Source of the DNA: Rhodobacterales bacterium
GTDB lineage: Bacteria > Pseudomonadota > Alphaproteobacteria > Rhizobiales > Stappiaceae
Direction of reading: 5' to 3'
Assembly (NCBI GenBank): GCA_008107755.1
Contig: VIRH01000124.1
Location: 62,001 to 126,000 of the forward strand
DNA: 64,000 bases
Positions 30,079 through 38,383 of the stretch are shown here, one piece after another. The translations under genes were made by a program, and so were the position numbers. Below the pieces are notes generated by a model, which was given only the letters and a program-made list of their open reading frames with translations, made no database searches and was not told where the DNA came from. Every line of letters begins with the position of its first letter. The first letter of the stretch is position 1.

Positions 30079-30489
30079 TCACCACCCACTTAACTTCCCG
30101 CAAAAGCTTTTCCTCATATGTCGGCTCTGCCGATGCCGTTCTGATTCGAGTTTCAGAGCGGATGCCTCGTTGCTATTTGACATCATTTGGCGATTCAGAA
30201 AACCGACGAAAGATAAACCATGTTTTCTTCGGACATGGAAATAAGTCAAAACTGTCAAAGCGGCGCGCAATTGCCGAGTTTTTTCAATATTTTGAAGATC
30301 CTTGCGTTGAGGCTGGCCATCAAACGCAACCGGAGACTGTAACTTTTAACAGGATTGATTGTCTGGAAGACGCAGGCTTGAGTTTCTTTAGGCATAACAA
30401 AAGACGAGTTTCAAAGCCTCAAGACAACAGCAACAAGACGATTCTCACGCGAAATTCATAAAGTTAGGCACATCCGAACGGACTTGCCC
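30079..30489. other. Gene-poor, AT-richer stretch after tRNA-Asn
   Basis: I see no convincing gene here. An open frame that begins inside tRNA-Asn and runs to 30461 has poor codon use, no ribosome site and no recognisable motif. Base composition is visibly richer in A/T than the coding neighbours. It could be a remnant of inserted DNA next to the tRNA, but no integrase or repeated tRNA end was found. Confidence 0.5.
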
Positions 30490-30652
30490 AGCGGTCACAT
30501 GACGTGAACATCCCATTCGACGCTTGAGTGGAGCGAGGTAGTTCGCGCACGAATGTGACGACGAGCAACAGACACCGCGTGCAGCCCCATCGACCACACC
30601 TTTGTGACGCAAGGCTCCATCGTCCCACCGGACGCGGAGCCTTCTTTTTTGT
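30490..30652 (+). ncRNA. Probable structured small RNA with intrinsic terminator
   Basis: An outer stem GTCACAT (30494-30500) / ATGTGAC (30553-30559) encloses two hairpins: CCATTC / GAGTGG (30513-30531) and GCGA / TCGC (30533-30546). About 50 bases later a strong terminator follows: AAGGCTCC (30611-30618) / GGAGCCTT (30636-30643), then a T-run. No open frame fits. Start and promoter are not defined, and I cannot match it to a known RNA family. The rest up to 31085 contains only AT-rich promoter-like sequence for the next gene. Confidence 0.45.
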
Positions 30653-31085
30653 CGAAAGGGGACTGGTAGTAAGTGACCGGCAAAGGGCCTTTCTCCTACC
30701 CACAGCTCCGCATGCAGGCGCGCGGCTGAGACGATGTCATATTTCCCACCCCCGCCTTCCGCAGAGAAAGGCAAAATTTCGGGAACTTTTTTGAGATTCG
30801 CGCGTTTAATAAGAAGTTTTCACGAGGGCAGAGTAATCACTTCGGGGTGAATGACCTTGATCCAAGGGCAGAAAAGCACACGTACTAACCAAAAGTTACG
30901 CAAATCACCAAAATTTGTGATCTGCATTACACCCAATCGGGAGATTGTGATGCGATAATGGCAAAATAGTGACCGTGCGGTCGGGGCATTCTTGAAAAGC
31001 TGAGATAGAGAAGTCCAAACAGGACTCAAAAACCAAAGCTCCAGGTACGGTGAATGATGGTTGTATAAAGCCTTGGGAGGCGTAC

Positions 31086-31682
31086 ATGCAACGGAATACC
31101 AGAGCTGGAACTATTGCGCTTGGTCTCATCCTCGCCCTTGCTGGGAGCGCAGCCGCGGAGTCGCTACCGCGTGAGACCATTAATCTTCCAGAGGATCGTC
31201 TGGCAGTGACAGTTGCTTCTGCGACTGCCGAGCAGGCAGACCCGCTTGAGAGTGAACTCACAATCTGGGTCGGAGAGATCGAAGTTGAAGGTCGAAAGAC
31301 CATCTGGGTCGAACTCATCGATTCCTACGGTGAAGTCATCTACGATTCGGAAGTGAATTCCAATGAAACCCATCTGCTGCCGGACGGGCGCGCAGTGGTC
31401 GTGCGCGCGATGGACCAGAATACCGTCGTCGCCGGCAAGGATGACTCCCGTCTTGTAACGGAAGGCGCCCTCACCGTGACCCGCCGCGTTGTCAATGACG
31501 GCGACGAAGCGGCAACTGTCGAACTGATTGAGACGACCTCGGAGCCCGTCAAGCGCGGAACCATGCTTCATGTCGCTGATTTCGGCCAGATGGTGTGGGA
31601 AAAGATGGTTGCCTTTTTTGATGCTGCTTCAGGACGCTTCAGGGTTGCCTGGAATTGGCTGGTCGACACCCTTCAGGCTTGA
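31086..31682 (+). CDS. Exported protein of unknown function
   Basis: A 198 aa protein with a clear Sec signal peptide (MQRNTRAGTIALGLILALAG, cleavage after SAAA). The mature part begins ESLPRETINLPEDRLAV and is mostly predicted beta-strand (IWVGEIEVEGRKTIWVELI, GEVIYDSEVNSNETHLLP), then helical near the end with two Trp-rich segments. GGGAGG lies six bases before ATG 31086, so this start is firm. I do not recognise the family. It stands alone between the small-RNA region and the fatty-acid operon. Confidence 0.72.
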   Translation: MQRNTRAGTIALGLILALAGSAAAESLPRETINLPEDRLAVTVASATAEQADPLESELTIWVGEIEVEGRKTIWVELIDSYGEVIYDSEVNSNETHLLPDGRAVVVRAMDQNTVVAGKDDSRLVTEGALTVTRRVVNDGDEAATVELIETTSEPVKRGTMLHVADFGQMVWEKMVAFFDAASGRFRVAWNWLVDTLQA

Positions 31683-31777
31683 TCGATCGCAGATCGAAGC
31701 CAGCGTCGATAACGCGCCTTCGCGGAATGGTTCCTCGGGCGCCGAGGCGTATCTGTGCGAGCTAACTCGGCCCCGGG

Positions 31778-31808
31778 TCAGCCAATCTCATATGCCGAGA
31801 TTGGCTGA
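31778..31808. repeat. Perfect 12-bp inverted repeat
   Basis: TCAGCCAATCTC and its exact complement, separated by 7 bases (ATATGCC). There is no following T-run. It lies 95 bp after the exported-protein stop and 60 bp before the ECF-type promoter, so it could be a 3'-end hairpin or an operator. Confidence 0.8.
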
Positions 31809-31868
31809 AAGCCCGTTTCCATTGCTTCCGGTCAGAACGGAATTATTTCGAGAAATCATTGCACTGCG

Positions 31869-31897
31869 TGATCCAAGCCTCTTCTCAGGCCGTATTC
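31869..31897 (+). promoter_or_regulatory. ECF-sigma (RpoE/ChrR-type) promoter of the fatty-acid operon
   Basis: TGATCC at 31869-31874, 18 bases, then TATTC at 31893-31897, about 80 bp before the oxidoreductase start. TGATCC is the -35 element recognised by Rhodobacter sphaeroides sigma-E. The same TGATCC-N18-TATTC occurs before the chrR-like gene in this window. Confidence 0.65.
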
Positions 31898-31976
31898 TTT
31901 CAACAACGCAAACCAAAAAACGTTTCGTCGATTGTCCTCCCACGGGTGCTCGGCGAGAGCGAGCGAAGGATAGAAT

Positions 31977-33275
31977 ATGCGGATTGCTGTCATCGGATCC
32001 GGAATTTCCGGGAACAGCGCAGCTTGGGCATTGAGTGAAAGTCACGAGGTCGTTCTTTATGAAAAGCGGACACGACCCGGAGGGCACAGTGCAACTGCCG
32101 ACATCGATTATGACGGCAGAAAGCTAAGTGTTGATACCGGGTTCATTGTCTACAACGAATTGAACTACCCGAACTTCACAAGACTGCTGGACCACCTTTC
32201 CGTTCCAAACGAGGCAAGCAACATGAGCTTCGCCGTGTCGGCAAACAACGGCACGCTGGAATGGTCCGGTCAAAACCTCAACACGCTCTTCGCACAGCGG
32301 AGCAATCTTCTCTCTCCCCGCTTCCTGCGCATGTTGCGCGACATTTTCCGCTTCAATGCCAAATCGGTGGCGGACCTCGAAGCCGGAACACTCCGCGGAG
32401 AGACCTTGGGCGACTATCTGGATCGCGAAGGTTATTCCAATGCGTTCGTGAACGACTATCTGCTCGCGATGGGAGCGGCCATATGGTCGACCCCGATCAA
32501 TGAGATGCGAGCGTATCCCGTCGAAAGTTTTGTCGCCTTCTTCAAGAACCACCGACTGCTTTCGTTCGACCGCCCCCGTTGGCGGACTGTCAGCGGCGGA
32601 AGTCGATCCTATGTACAACGCCTCATCGCACCGGTGCGCCGCCAGATGCGTCTCGGCACGCAGGTGACGCGGATTACACGTGAAGACGGCAAGGTGTATG
32701 TTGCGGATCTGAGTGGAAACATGGACTGTTTCGACCATGTGATCCTGGCAAGCCACACCGATCAGACCCTGGCCATGCTTGGCGACGCAACGGCGGATGA
32801 ACGCCAGATACTGGGCGCAATCCGCTACCGACCGAATGACGTTTATCTGCATCGGGACGAAGCGCTCATGCCGCGGCGCAAGAATGTTTGGGCCTCGTGG
32901 AACTACATGTCCGACCAGGACGCGGGTGCGACGCGCGATGTGACGGTGAGCTACTGGATGAACCGGCTTCAGAATCTCGATCCTGACAGGCCTGTCTTTG
33001 TCACGCTCAACCCGTACAAAGCCCCGCTTGAGAGCAAGACCTTCGCGCGATACACCTACGACCATCCGCAATTCGACGAATCGGCGCTCAGGGCCAAAGA
33101 GCGGCTTGCCGACATCCAGGGGCGGAACGGCACCTGGTTTTGTGGCGCATGGACCGGGAACGGGTTCCATGAAGACGGATTGTCTTCCGGGCTGGCCGTT
33201 GCAAAGGCCCTTGGAGCAAGGATTCCTTGGGAAAACGCGGCGGACCGGCCAGCATTCCTGGATGCCGCGGAATGA
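31977..33275 (+). CDS. FAD-dependent oxidoreductase (amine-oxidase-like) of the fatty-acid modification operon
   Basis: A 432 aa flavoprotein. The dinucleotide-binding motif is IAVIGSGISGNSAAW at the N-terminus, followed by EKRTRPGGHSATADI and VDTGFIVYNELNYPN; the C-terminal FAD segment is GTWFCGAWTGNGFHEDGLSSG. Proteins of this type (COG2907) sit beside DUF1365 and cyclopropane-synthase-like genes; relatives in the R. sphaeroides sigma-E regulon take part in making unusual (furan-containing) fatty acids. First gene of a three-gene operon; its stop overlaps the next start by 4 bp. Exact reaction, probably a fatty-acyl desaturation or oxidation, is inferred. Confidence 0.88.
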   Translation: MRIAVIGSGISGNSAAWALSESHEVVLYEKRTRPGGHSATADIDYDGRKLSVDTGFIVYNELNYPNFTRLLDHLSVPNEASNMSFAVSANNGTLEWSGQNLNTLFAQRSNLLSPRFLRMLRDIFRFNAKSVADLEAGTLRGETLGDYLDREGYSNAFVNDYLLAMGAAIWSTPINEMRAYPVESFVAFFKNHRLLSFDRPRWRTVSGGSRSYVQRLIAPVRRQMRLGTQVTRITREDGKVYVADLSGNMDCFDHVILASHTDQTLAMLGDATADERQILGAIRYRPNDVYLHRDEALMPRRKNVWASWNYMSDQDAGATRDVTVSYWMNRLQNLDPDRPVFVTLNPYKAPLESKTFARYTYDHPQFDESALRAKERLADIQGRNGTWFCGAWTGNGFHEDGLSSGLAVAKALGARIPWENAADRPAFLDAAE

Positions 33276-34120
33276 TCGCACGCCCGACCAACCGTCTCAG
33301 CGACAACGGGTCACCGCCGGACGCCCCGGTGTCGCTCTACCTGGGCACCGTCATGCATCAGCGCATGAAGCCGGCGGAACACCGGTTTGCATATGAGGTC
33401 TTTTCCGTTCTCCTTGATCTCGACAGGTTGTCCGAGGCGTCAAGGACGAGCCGGCTGTTTTCCGTGAACCGGTTCAACCTTGTCTCCTTTCATGAAAAGG
33501 ATCACGGCCCCCGTGACGGCACCAGCCTGCGCTCTCATATCGATCGACTTCTGGATGGGGCTGGGCTTCAACCACCCGCACGGGTCAAGCTGCTCGCCTA
33601 TCCGCGTGTCCTGGGCTACGCGTTCAATCCACTCAGCGTCTATTACTGCTATGGAGCCGACGAGCGCGTGACGGCGCTCGTCTACGAAGTCCGGAATACC
33701 TTCGGCGGCATACATACCTACGTCGCGCCGGTGGCCGCCGGAGAGCTTAGCGACAGCGGAATCCGGCAGCATGCGCGAAAGGAATTCTACGTCTCGCCCT
33801 TCGTGGACATGGAGCAACACTACCATTTCCGCATGATGCCGCCGGGCAGAACCGTTCGCGTTCGCATTCTGGAAAAGGACGAAAGCGGCCCGCTGCTCTC
33901 GGCGACGTTCTCGGGCTCCGGCGCTGCGATGACGAACCGCAGCATACTTCGCGCGTGCGCGCGGGTGCCGCTGCTCGGACTGAAAGTCATCGGCGCGATT
34001 CACTGGCAAGCCTTTAAAATCTGGCGGAAGCGTGTACCATTTCATGCACGTCCGGGAAAAGCATCTTCCGACGGAGCGCAGGGCCAGTTTATGCGCCGTG
34101 TGCAAACGACATCCAGATAA
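33272..34120 (+). CDS. DUF1365 domain-containing protein
   Basis: A 282 aa protein with the DUF1365 pattern: LYLGTVMHQRMKPAEHRFAY, LDLDRLSEASR, LAYPRVLGYAFNPLSVYYCY, VYEVRNTFGGIHTYV and KEFYVSPFVDMEQHYHF. No membrane segment is evident. Chemical function is unknown, but the family is almost always found between an FAD oxidoreductase and a CFA-type methyltransferase, as here. The start at 33272 is set by the ATGA overlap with the upstream stop; an in-frame ATG at 33227 is less likely. Confidence 0.9.
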   Translation: MIARPTNRLSDNGSPPDAPVSLYLGTVMHQRMKPAEHRFAYEVFSVLLDLDRLSEASRTSRLFSVNRFNLVSFHEKDHGPRDGTSLRSHIDRLLDGAGLQPPARVKLLAYPRVLGYAFNPLSVYYCYGADERVTALVYEVRNTFGGIHTYVAPVAAGELSDSGIRQHARKEFYVSPFVDMEQHYHFRMMPPGRTVRVRILEKDESGPLLSATFSGSGAAMTNRSILRACARVPLLGLKVIGAIHWQAFKIWRKRVPFHARPGKASSDGAQGQFMRRVQTTSR

Positions 34121-34144
34121 TTGATTTTTTGCAGGGAATTTGGG

Positions 34145-35374
34145 ATGAGTGAGCCTATTGTTCTGACCCGTGACAATCTGCGTGCCGAATTGAAGGGATT
34201 GCCGCGGCTAACCAAAATGGCGGCGAGGCTCGCCGTGAACATTCGATACGGCACCCTGGAGATCACGTTTCCGGACAATCGCGCATTCCGCATCAACGGG
34301 TCGGAAAGTGGGCCTTATGGCGTCCTCGACATCCACGACTGGCGTTTCTTCAAGATGGTCGTGCAGGCAGGCGATGTCGGCGTGGGCGAAGCCTATATGG
34401 CTGGATACTGGTCGTCCCCCGATGTGACGACCTTCCTGGAGCTTTTCTGCATCAACCAGGAAAGCACCCTGCAGGCCATCCAGGGAAGTGGCATCACCCG
34501 GATCCTTCTTTCCCTTCGGCATTGGCTCAACACGAACACAAAACGGGGATCCAAGCGCAACATCTCTGCGCATTATGATCTCGGCAACGCCTTTTACGAC
34601 AAGTGGCTCGACCCGTCGATGACCTATTCCTCGGCCATCTACAGCAATGAAACCAACAATCTGGAGCAGGCGCAGGCCGAAAAATATGCAGCGCTGGCCC
34701 GCACCACCGGCATCGAACCGGACCATCACGTTCTGGAGATCGGCTGCGGCTGGGGCGGTTTTGCCGAGCACGTCGCCAAGACCATCGGCGCACATGTTCG
34801 CGCGCTGACAATCTCGCAGGAACAGTACGACTACGCCCGCGAACGCATTTTCAATGCTGGCCTGAACGACAAGGTCAATGTGGTCTTCCAGGACTACCGG
34901 GATGAAAAGGGACAGTACGACCGGATTGCTTCGATCGAGATGTTCGAGGCCGTCGGAGAAAAATACTGGCCGACCTATTTCGGCCAATTGTCCAAATGTC
35001 TGAAGCCTGGCGGAAAGGCCGGACTTCAGATCATCACGATTCAGGACAGGATGTTCGAGGACTACAAGCGCGGAACGGACTTCATCCAGCGCTATGTCTT
35101 TCCCGGAGGAATGCTTCCGCCTCCGAGCCGGCTGGTTGAACTTGGAAAATCACTTGGGCTCGATCTTGCCGAGCAACGTATCTTCGGCCAGGACTACGCG
35201 CGCACGCTCGCCGAGTGGCGCGAACGGTTCCGGCAGGCTTGGCCGCAGATCCGACCGCTCGGCTTCGATGACCAGTTCAAGCGACTGTGGGAATTCTATC
35301 TGCACTATTGCGAGGCCGGCTTTCGGTCCGGAAATATCGACGTCAGGCAAATAGTCTACGTCAAACCTGCCTGA
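34145..35374 (+). CDS. Cyclopropane-fatty-acyl-phospholipid synthase family methyltransferase
   Basis: A 409 aa SAM-dependent enzyme that methylates or cyclopropanates the double bond of phospholipid acyl chains at the membrane surface. The N-terminal part has GEAYMAGYWSSPD; the catalytic domain begins with NISAHYDLGNAFYDKWLD and MTYSSAIY, SAM motif LEIGCGWGGFAEH, EMFEAVGEKYWPTYF and FIQRYVFPGGMLP. It is the last gene of the operon. It may be a CFA synthase or a UfaM-like methylase; the context with a flavin oxidoreductase favours the second slightly. Confidence 0.9.
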   Translation: MSEPIVLTRDNLRAELKGLPRLTKMAARLAVNIRYGTLEITFPDNRAFRINGSESGPYGVLDIHDWRFFKMVVQAGDVGVGEAYMAGYWSSPDVTTFLELFCINQESTLQAIQGSGITRILLSLRHWLNTNTKRGSKRNISAHYDLGNAFYDKWLDPSMTYSSAIYSNETNNLEQAQAEKYAALARTTGIEPDHHVLEIGCGWGGFAEHVAKTIGAHVRALTISQEQYDYARERIFNAGLNDKVNVVFQDYRDEKGQYDRIASIEMFEAVGEKYWPTYFGQLSKCLKPGGKAGLQIITIQDRMFEDYKRGTDFIQRYVFPGGMLPPPSRLVELGKSLGLDLAEQRIFGQDYARTLAEWRERFRQAWPQIRPLGFDDQFKRLWEFYLHYCEAGFRSGNIDVRQIVYVKPA

Positions 35375-35419
35375 CGAACGGCCCCCGGGGTCCACTGCAA
35401 GAAACAGGGATCGCCGGCA

Positions 35420-36220
35420 TCAGCCGGCTTTCCTGGAGGTCCAGCCAGTCGCCTTTGCGACGATGCGGAAATAGAGGCCATAGGGGAGCATTCTCAGAAC
35501 CTTGAGCTGCCGAACGAAGCCCTTCGGAAAGGTGATTTCGAACTTGTCCGGATGCCGTAGTCCTTTGAGGATCTCGTTCGCTGCCGTCTCCACGGAAACG
35601 AGGTGAGGCATTGGAAACGGATTGTCTTTTGTGGCCGGCGTATCGACGAATCCCGGGCATATGATCTGGATATGAATGCCTGCCAGATCGAGATCGAATT
35701 TGAGTGACTCGGCAAGGTTTATGAGGCCGGCCTTGGTCGCGCCATACGCGGCAGACGTCGGCAGCCCGCTATATCCGGCAACCGAGGACACGATCGCAAT
35801 GTGCCCACTGCCCTTCCCCTTCATCTGCTCGATCACGGGAAGAAGAACATTCACGACGCCCATCAGATTGACGTCGAAGCTCTTTCGGAAGGCATTGGCC
35901 TCGGCGTTGAGGCCGTCCTGCGGAAGAAAGACACCCGCGTTTGCGATCAGAAGGGCCGGCGTTCCAAGTGTCGCCTCTATCGACTTGCACACCTGTTGCA
36001 TCTCATCCGTATGCGTCACGTCGCCGGGAAACGCCCGGATTTCCCCACGCAGCTCCTGCGCCTGCGTTTCAAGTTCCCGCAAGCTGTCTTCCGACCGGGC
36101 TGTCACTGCGACGGTCCAGCCGCTCGCAGCAAGCCTGATCGCAAGCTCCCTGCCGATCCCGGAACTTCCGCCGGTAATCCAGACAGGACCGTCGCCCGCT
36201 TCCAGTTCGTTCGTTTTCAT
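35420..36220 (-). CDS. Short-chain dehydrogenase/reductase
   Basis: The 266 aa classical SDR has the cofactor motif TGGSSGIGR near residue 15, NAG at IANAGVFLP, catalytic Ser in VSSVAGYSG and Tyr/Lys in AAYGATKAG. The C-terminal region ends in a hydrophobic/basic segment (KVLRMLPYGLYFRIVAKATG), which may attach to the membrane. ATG 36220 with AAGGTG upstream. It follows the chrR-like gene by 154 bp on the same strand and faces the fatty-acid operon; an SDR is also found in the comparable sigma-E operon of R. sphaeroides. Substrate unknown. Confidence 0.88.
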   Translation of the reverse strand: MKTNELEAGDGPVWITGGSSGIGRELAIRLAASGWTVAVTARSEDSLRELETQAQELRGEIRAFPGDVTHTDEMQQVCKSIEATLGTPALLIANAGVFLPQDGLNAEANAFRKSFDVNLMGVVNVLLPVIEQMKGKGSGHIAIVSSVAGYSGLPTSAAYGATKAGLINLAESLKFDLDLAGIHIQIICPGFVDTPATKDNPFPMPHLVSVETAANEILKGLRHPDKFEITFPKGFVRQLKVLRMLPYGLYFRIVAKATGWTSRKAG

Positions 36221-36374
36221 CAACACACCTTGTCTATCCGGAGGTCTTCGCCCGACCGGCGCGCTCTGACAGCGGACAGCGTTTGATCGCAATCACCTCG
36301 CCCCAACGAGGAACGAGAACCCACACGGTCAGAATGGCGGTAGATAAAGAGACTACGGATCGCGAATTCGGCGC

Positions 36375-37040
36375 TCAGCGCAGGAAAGGGTCGAACCACC
36401 GCCCGACAGGGCCCGTCAGTTGCAGTCGACCTGCGGTGACTGCAAAACAGATGCAGTCCTCACCTTCGTCTGCCACCGGTTTGTGATCGACATCGCTGTC
36501 CGCATATGACACGTCTCCGGCAACAAAATGACCATCCTCGTCGCGGAAGCCACCTTTGAGGACAAGAGTGAGCTCAGTGCCATGATGCGTATGAGACGGC
36601 ATCGCACGACCGGCGCGCACCCACAAAAGACTGCTCGCGCAGCCGTCAATCTCGCCGAATTTGCATTCCTTCACGCCGGGCAAAAGCGAACGCCAGGGCA
36701 GGCTTTCCATCGACGTACCGACGATGGCACGGAGGGACTGGGGCACGTTGTCTGTGCCCTCGGACACCTGATCGGCCGAAGACCTGTTGTCGTTCATCGG
36801 CAGCTCTGATGAAAGGATTGCGTCGAGCACACCGTCTCGATCGCTCAGAGCTACCGGCGCAGAGTCTGCAAGACCCGTGGCTGCAAGTGCCTCAAGTGAG
36901 GAAACATAGGTCCGGTTCCGCCCGCTCAGTTCCAGATGCGCCCCCACAAGCGCTTGCGCCGGGTAGGACAATGTTCCAGCCGCATATCCGGCCAGCAACT
37001 CATCCATGCCAGTCACATTCTTTTCCATCACCGCTCTCAT
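36375..37040 (-). CDS. ChrR-like cupin anti-sigma factor lacking most zinc ligands of the anti-sigma domain
   Basis: A 221 aa protein homologous to ChrR, the zinc anti-sigma factor that releases RpoE on singlet oxygen. The anti-sigma domain (about residues 10-90) has LLAGYAAGTLS and AHLELSGRNR; in ChrR the latter is HxxxCxxC, so both Cys are replaced (Ser, Asn), and the first His also appears absent. The C-terminal cupin is intact: HTHHGTELTLVLKGGF, the later DHKPV His, and DCICFAV. AAGGAG gives a firm start at ATG 37040. No sigma factor gene is adjacent. The gene has its own TGATCC-N18-TATTC promoter. It may be a divergent regulator of an rpoE encoded elsewhere. Confidence 0.87.
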   Translation of the reverse strand: MRAVMEKNVTGMDELLAGYAAGTLSYPAQALVGAHLELSGRNRTYVSSLEALAATGLADSAPVALSDRDGVLDAILSSELPMNDNRSSADQVSEGTDNVPQSLRAIVGTSMESLPWRSLLPGVKECKFGEIDGCASSLLWVRAGRAMPSHTHHGTELTLVLKGGFRDEDGHFVAGDVSYADSDVDHKPVADEGEDCICFAVTAGRLQLTGPVGRWFDPFLR

Positions 37041-37073
37041 CAAACTCCTTGCGCATCGGTTGCATTTTAGCTC

Positions 37074-37102
37074 GAATACGCAAGGCAACAGTCGTCGGAT
37101 CA
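37074..37102 (-). promoter_or_regulatory. ECF-sigma-type promoter of the chrR-like gene
   Basis: On the minus strand TGATCC (37102-37097), 18 bases, then TATTC (37078-37074), about 34 bases before the start codon. It matches the element at 31869-31897 in both boxes and in spacing. Confidence 0.65.
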
Positions 37103-37337
37103 CCTCATACACCAATATGAATGAAACGAAAAACCGCAAGCGCACCGGCTCGGGCAAGATCAAGGGACGCTTCTGACAGCTGGCCGGGTTCTCAGGAGAT
37201 ATGGACGGTGGCAATCCGGATCTGAAGACCTACATTGCTAACTTGATCCATCACGCACGGACCGTTAGCGTCCGAACTTACAAGTTACTAACCGGCAACA
37301 CGTTTCAGTCGGGCCGGGTCAATCAGGAATTCTCGAA

Positions 37338-38372
37338 ATGCCAGTTTCCGGAACTGTTGTCGACGCTATCGGCAACACACCACTCATCCGCCTGAATGCC
37401 CTTTCCGAAGAAACCGGATGCGAAATTCTCGGAAAGGCGGAATTCATGAACCCAGGGCAGTCCGTCAAGGACCGCCCGGCCCGCCAGATGATCCTGGAAG
37501 CCGAAGAGCGCGGAGATCTCAAGCCGGGCGGCGTCATCGTTGAAGGAACGGCCGGCAACACCGGCATCGGCCTCGCGCTGGTTGCCGGAGCTCGCGGGTA
37601 TCGAACGGTCATCGTGATCCCGGAAACGCAGAGCCAGGAAAAGAAGGACATGCTACGCCTGTGCGGTGCGGAACTGGTGGAGGTCCCCGCCAAACCGTTC
37701 AAGGATCCGAACAACTATCAGCACGTTGCACGGCGCCTTGCGGAACAGCTCGCGGAGAACGAGCCGAACGGCGTGATCTTCGCCGATCAATGGAACAATC
37801 TGGACAATCCCAAAGCCCACTATCTGACGACAGGTCCCGAAATCCTGCAGCAGACCGACGGCAAGGTAGACGCCTTCATCTGCGCTGTCGGTTCGGGCGG
37901 AACCCTTGCAGGCGTTTCGCGATATCTTCAGGAAAACAGGCCCGGCGTCATCATCGGTTGCGCTGATCCGGAAGGTGCGGCGATGCAATCTCTGTTCACG
38001 ACCGGCGAAGCTGTCGCCTCGCCCGGCGGATCGATCTCGGAAGGTATCGGCCTTGGACGCAGCACCCCGATCGTCAAGGACGTGAAGGTGGATTACGCCT
38101 ATACCATACCGGACGAGGAAGCGATGCCACTGGTCTTCGATCTGGCGGAACAGGAAGGACTGCTTCTGGGCGGTTCTACGGCGATCAATCTGGCTGGTGC
38201 GAGGCGGCTCGTGAAAGAGATTGGTCCGGGCAAAACCATCGTCACAATTCTCTGCGATCACGGCACCCGCTCGCAGTCCAAGCTGTATAATCCTGAATTC
38301 ATGAAAGCAAAGAACCTTCCGGTTCCCGGCTGGCTCGAGCGCAAGTCACGCATCGAGGCACCTTATGTCTGA
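37338..38372 (+). CDS. cysK: Cysteine synthase A (O-acetylserine sulfhydrylase family)
   Basis: A PLP enzyme making cysteine from O-acetylserine and sulfide. 344 aa, about 20-30 longer than E. coli CysK because of a C-terminal extension. It has IGNTPLIRLN, PLP Lys44 in NPGQSVKDRPA, the substrate loop EGTAGNTGIGLAL, the phosphate-binding GSGGTLAG, and GGSTAINLAGA. The AGNTGIG loop (Thr/Ala instead of TSGNTG) is seen in a subgroup of the family, so a cystathionine- or phosphoserine-type donor cannot be ruled out. The cls gene follows 11 bp after the stop. Confidence 0.88.
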   Translation: MPVSGTVVDAIGNTPLIRLNALSEETGCEILGKAEFMNPGQSVKDRPARQMILEAEERGDLKPGGVIVEGTAGNTGIGLALVAGARGYRTVIVIPETQSQEKKDMLRLCGAELVEVPAKPFKDPNNYQHVARRLAEQLAENEPNGVIFADQWNNLDNPKAHYLTTGPEILQQTDGKVDAFICAVGSGGTLAGVSRYLQENRPGVIIGCADPEGAAMQSLFTTGEAVASPGGSISEGIGLGRSTPIVKDVKVDYAYTIPDEEAMPLVFDLAEQEGLLLGGSTAINLAGARRLVKEIGPGKTIVTILCDHGTRSQSKLYNPEFMKAKNLPVPGWLERKSRIEAPYV

Positions 38373-38383
38373 CCGGCGATATC

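Noticed and set aside
30018-30461. 147-codon frame starting inside tRNA-Asn
   Set aside because: It begins in a tRNA, has no ribosome site, unusual composition and no motif.
30445-30774. 109-codon frame on the minus strand over the small-RNA candidate
   Set aside because: The same DNA forms hairpins and a terminator on the other strand; the protein is Cys/Arg/Ser-rich noise.
30079-31085. Genomic island inserted at tRNA-Asn
   Set aside because: A gene-poor, AT-richer stretch next to a tRNA is suggestive, but there is no integrase, no repeat of the tRNA 3' end and no foreign genes.
35375-35419. Terminator between the CFA-type gene and the SDR gene
   Set aside because: Only a short GGCCCC/GGGGTCC stem without T-runs; not convincing.
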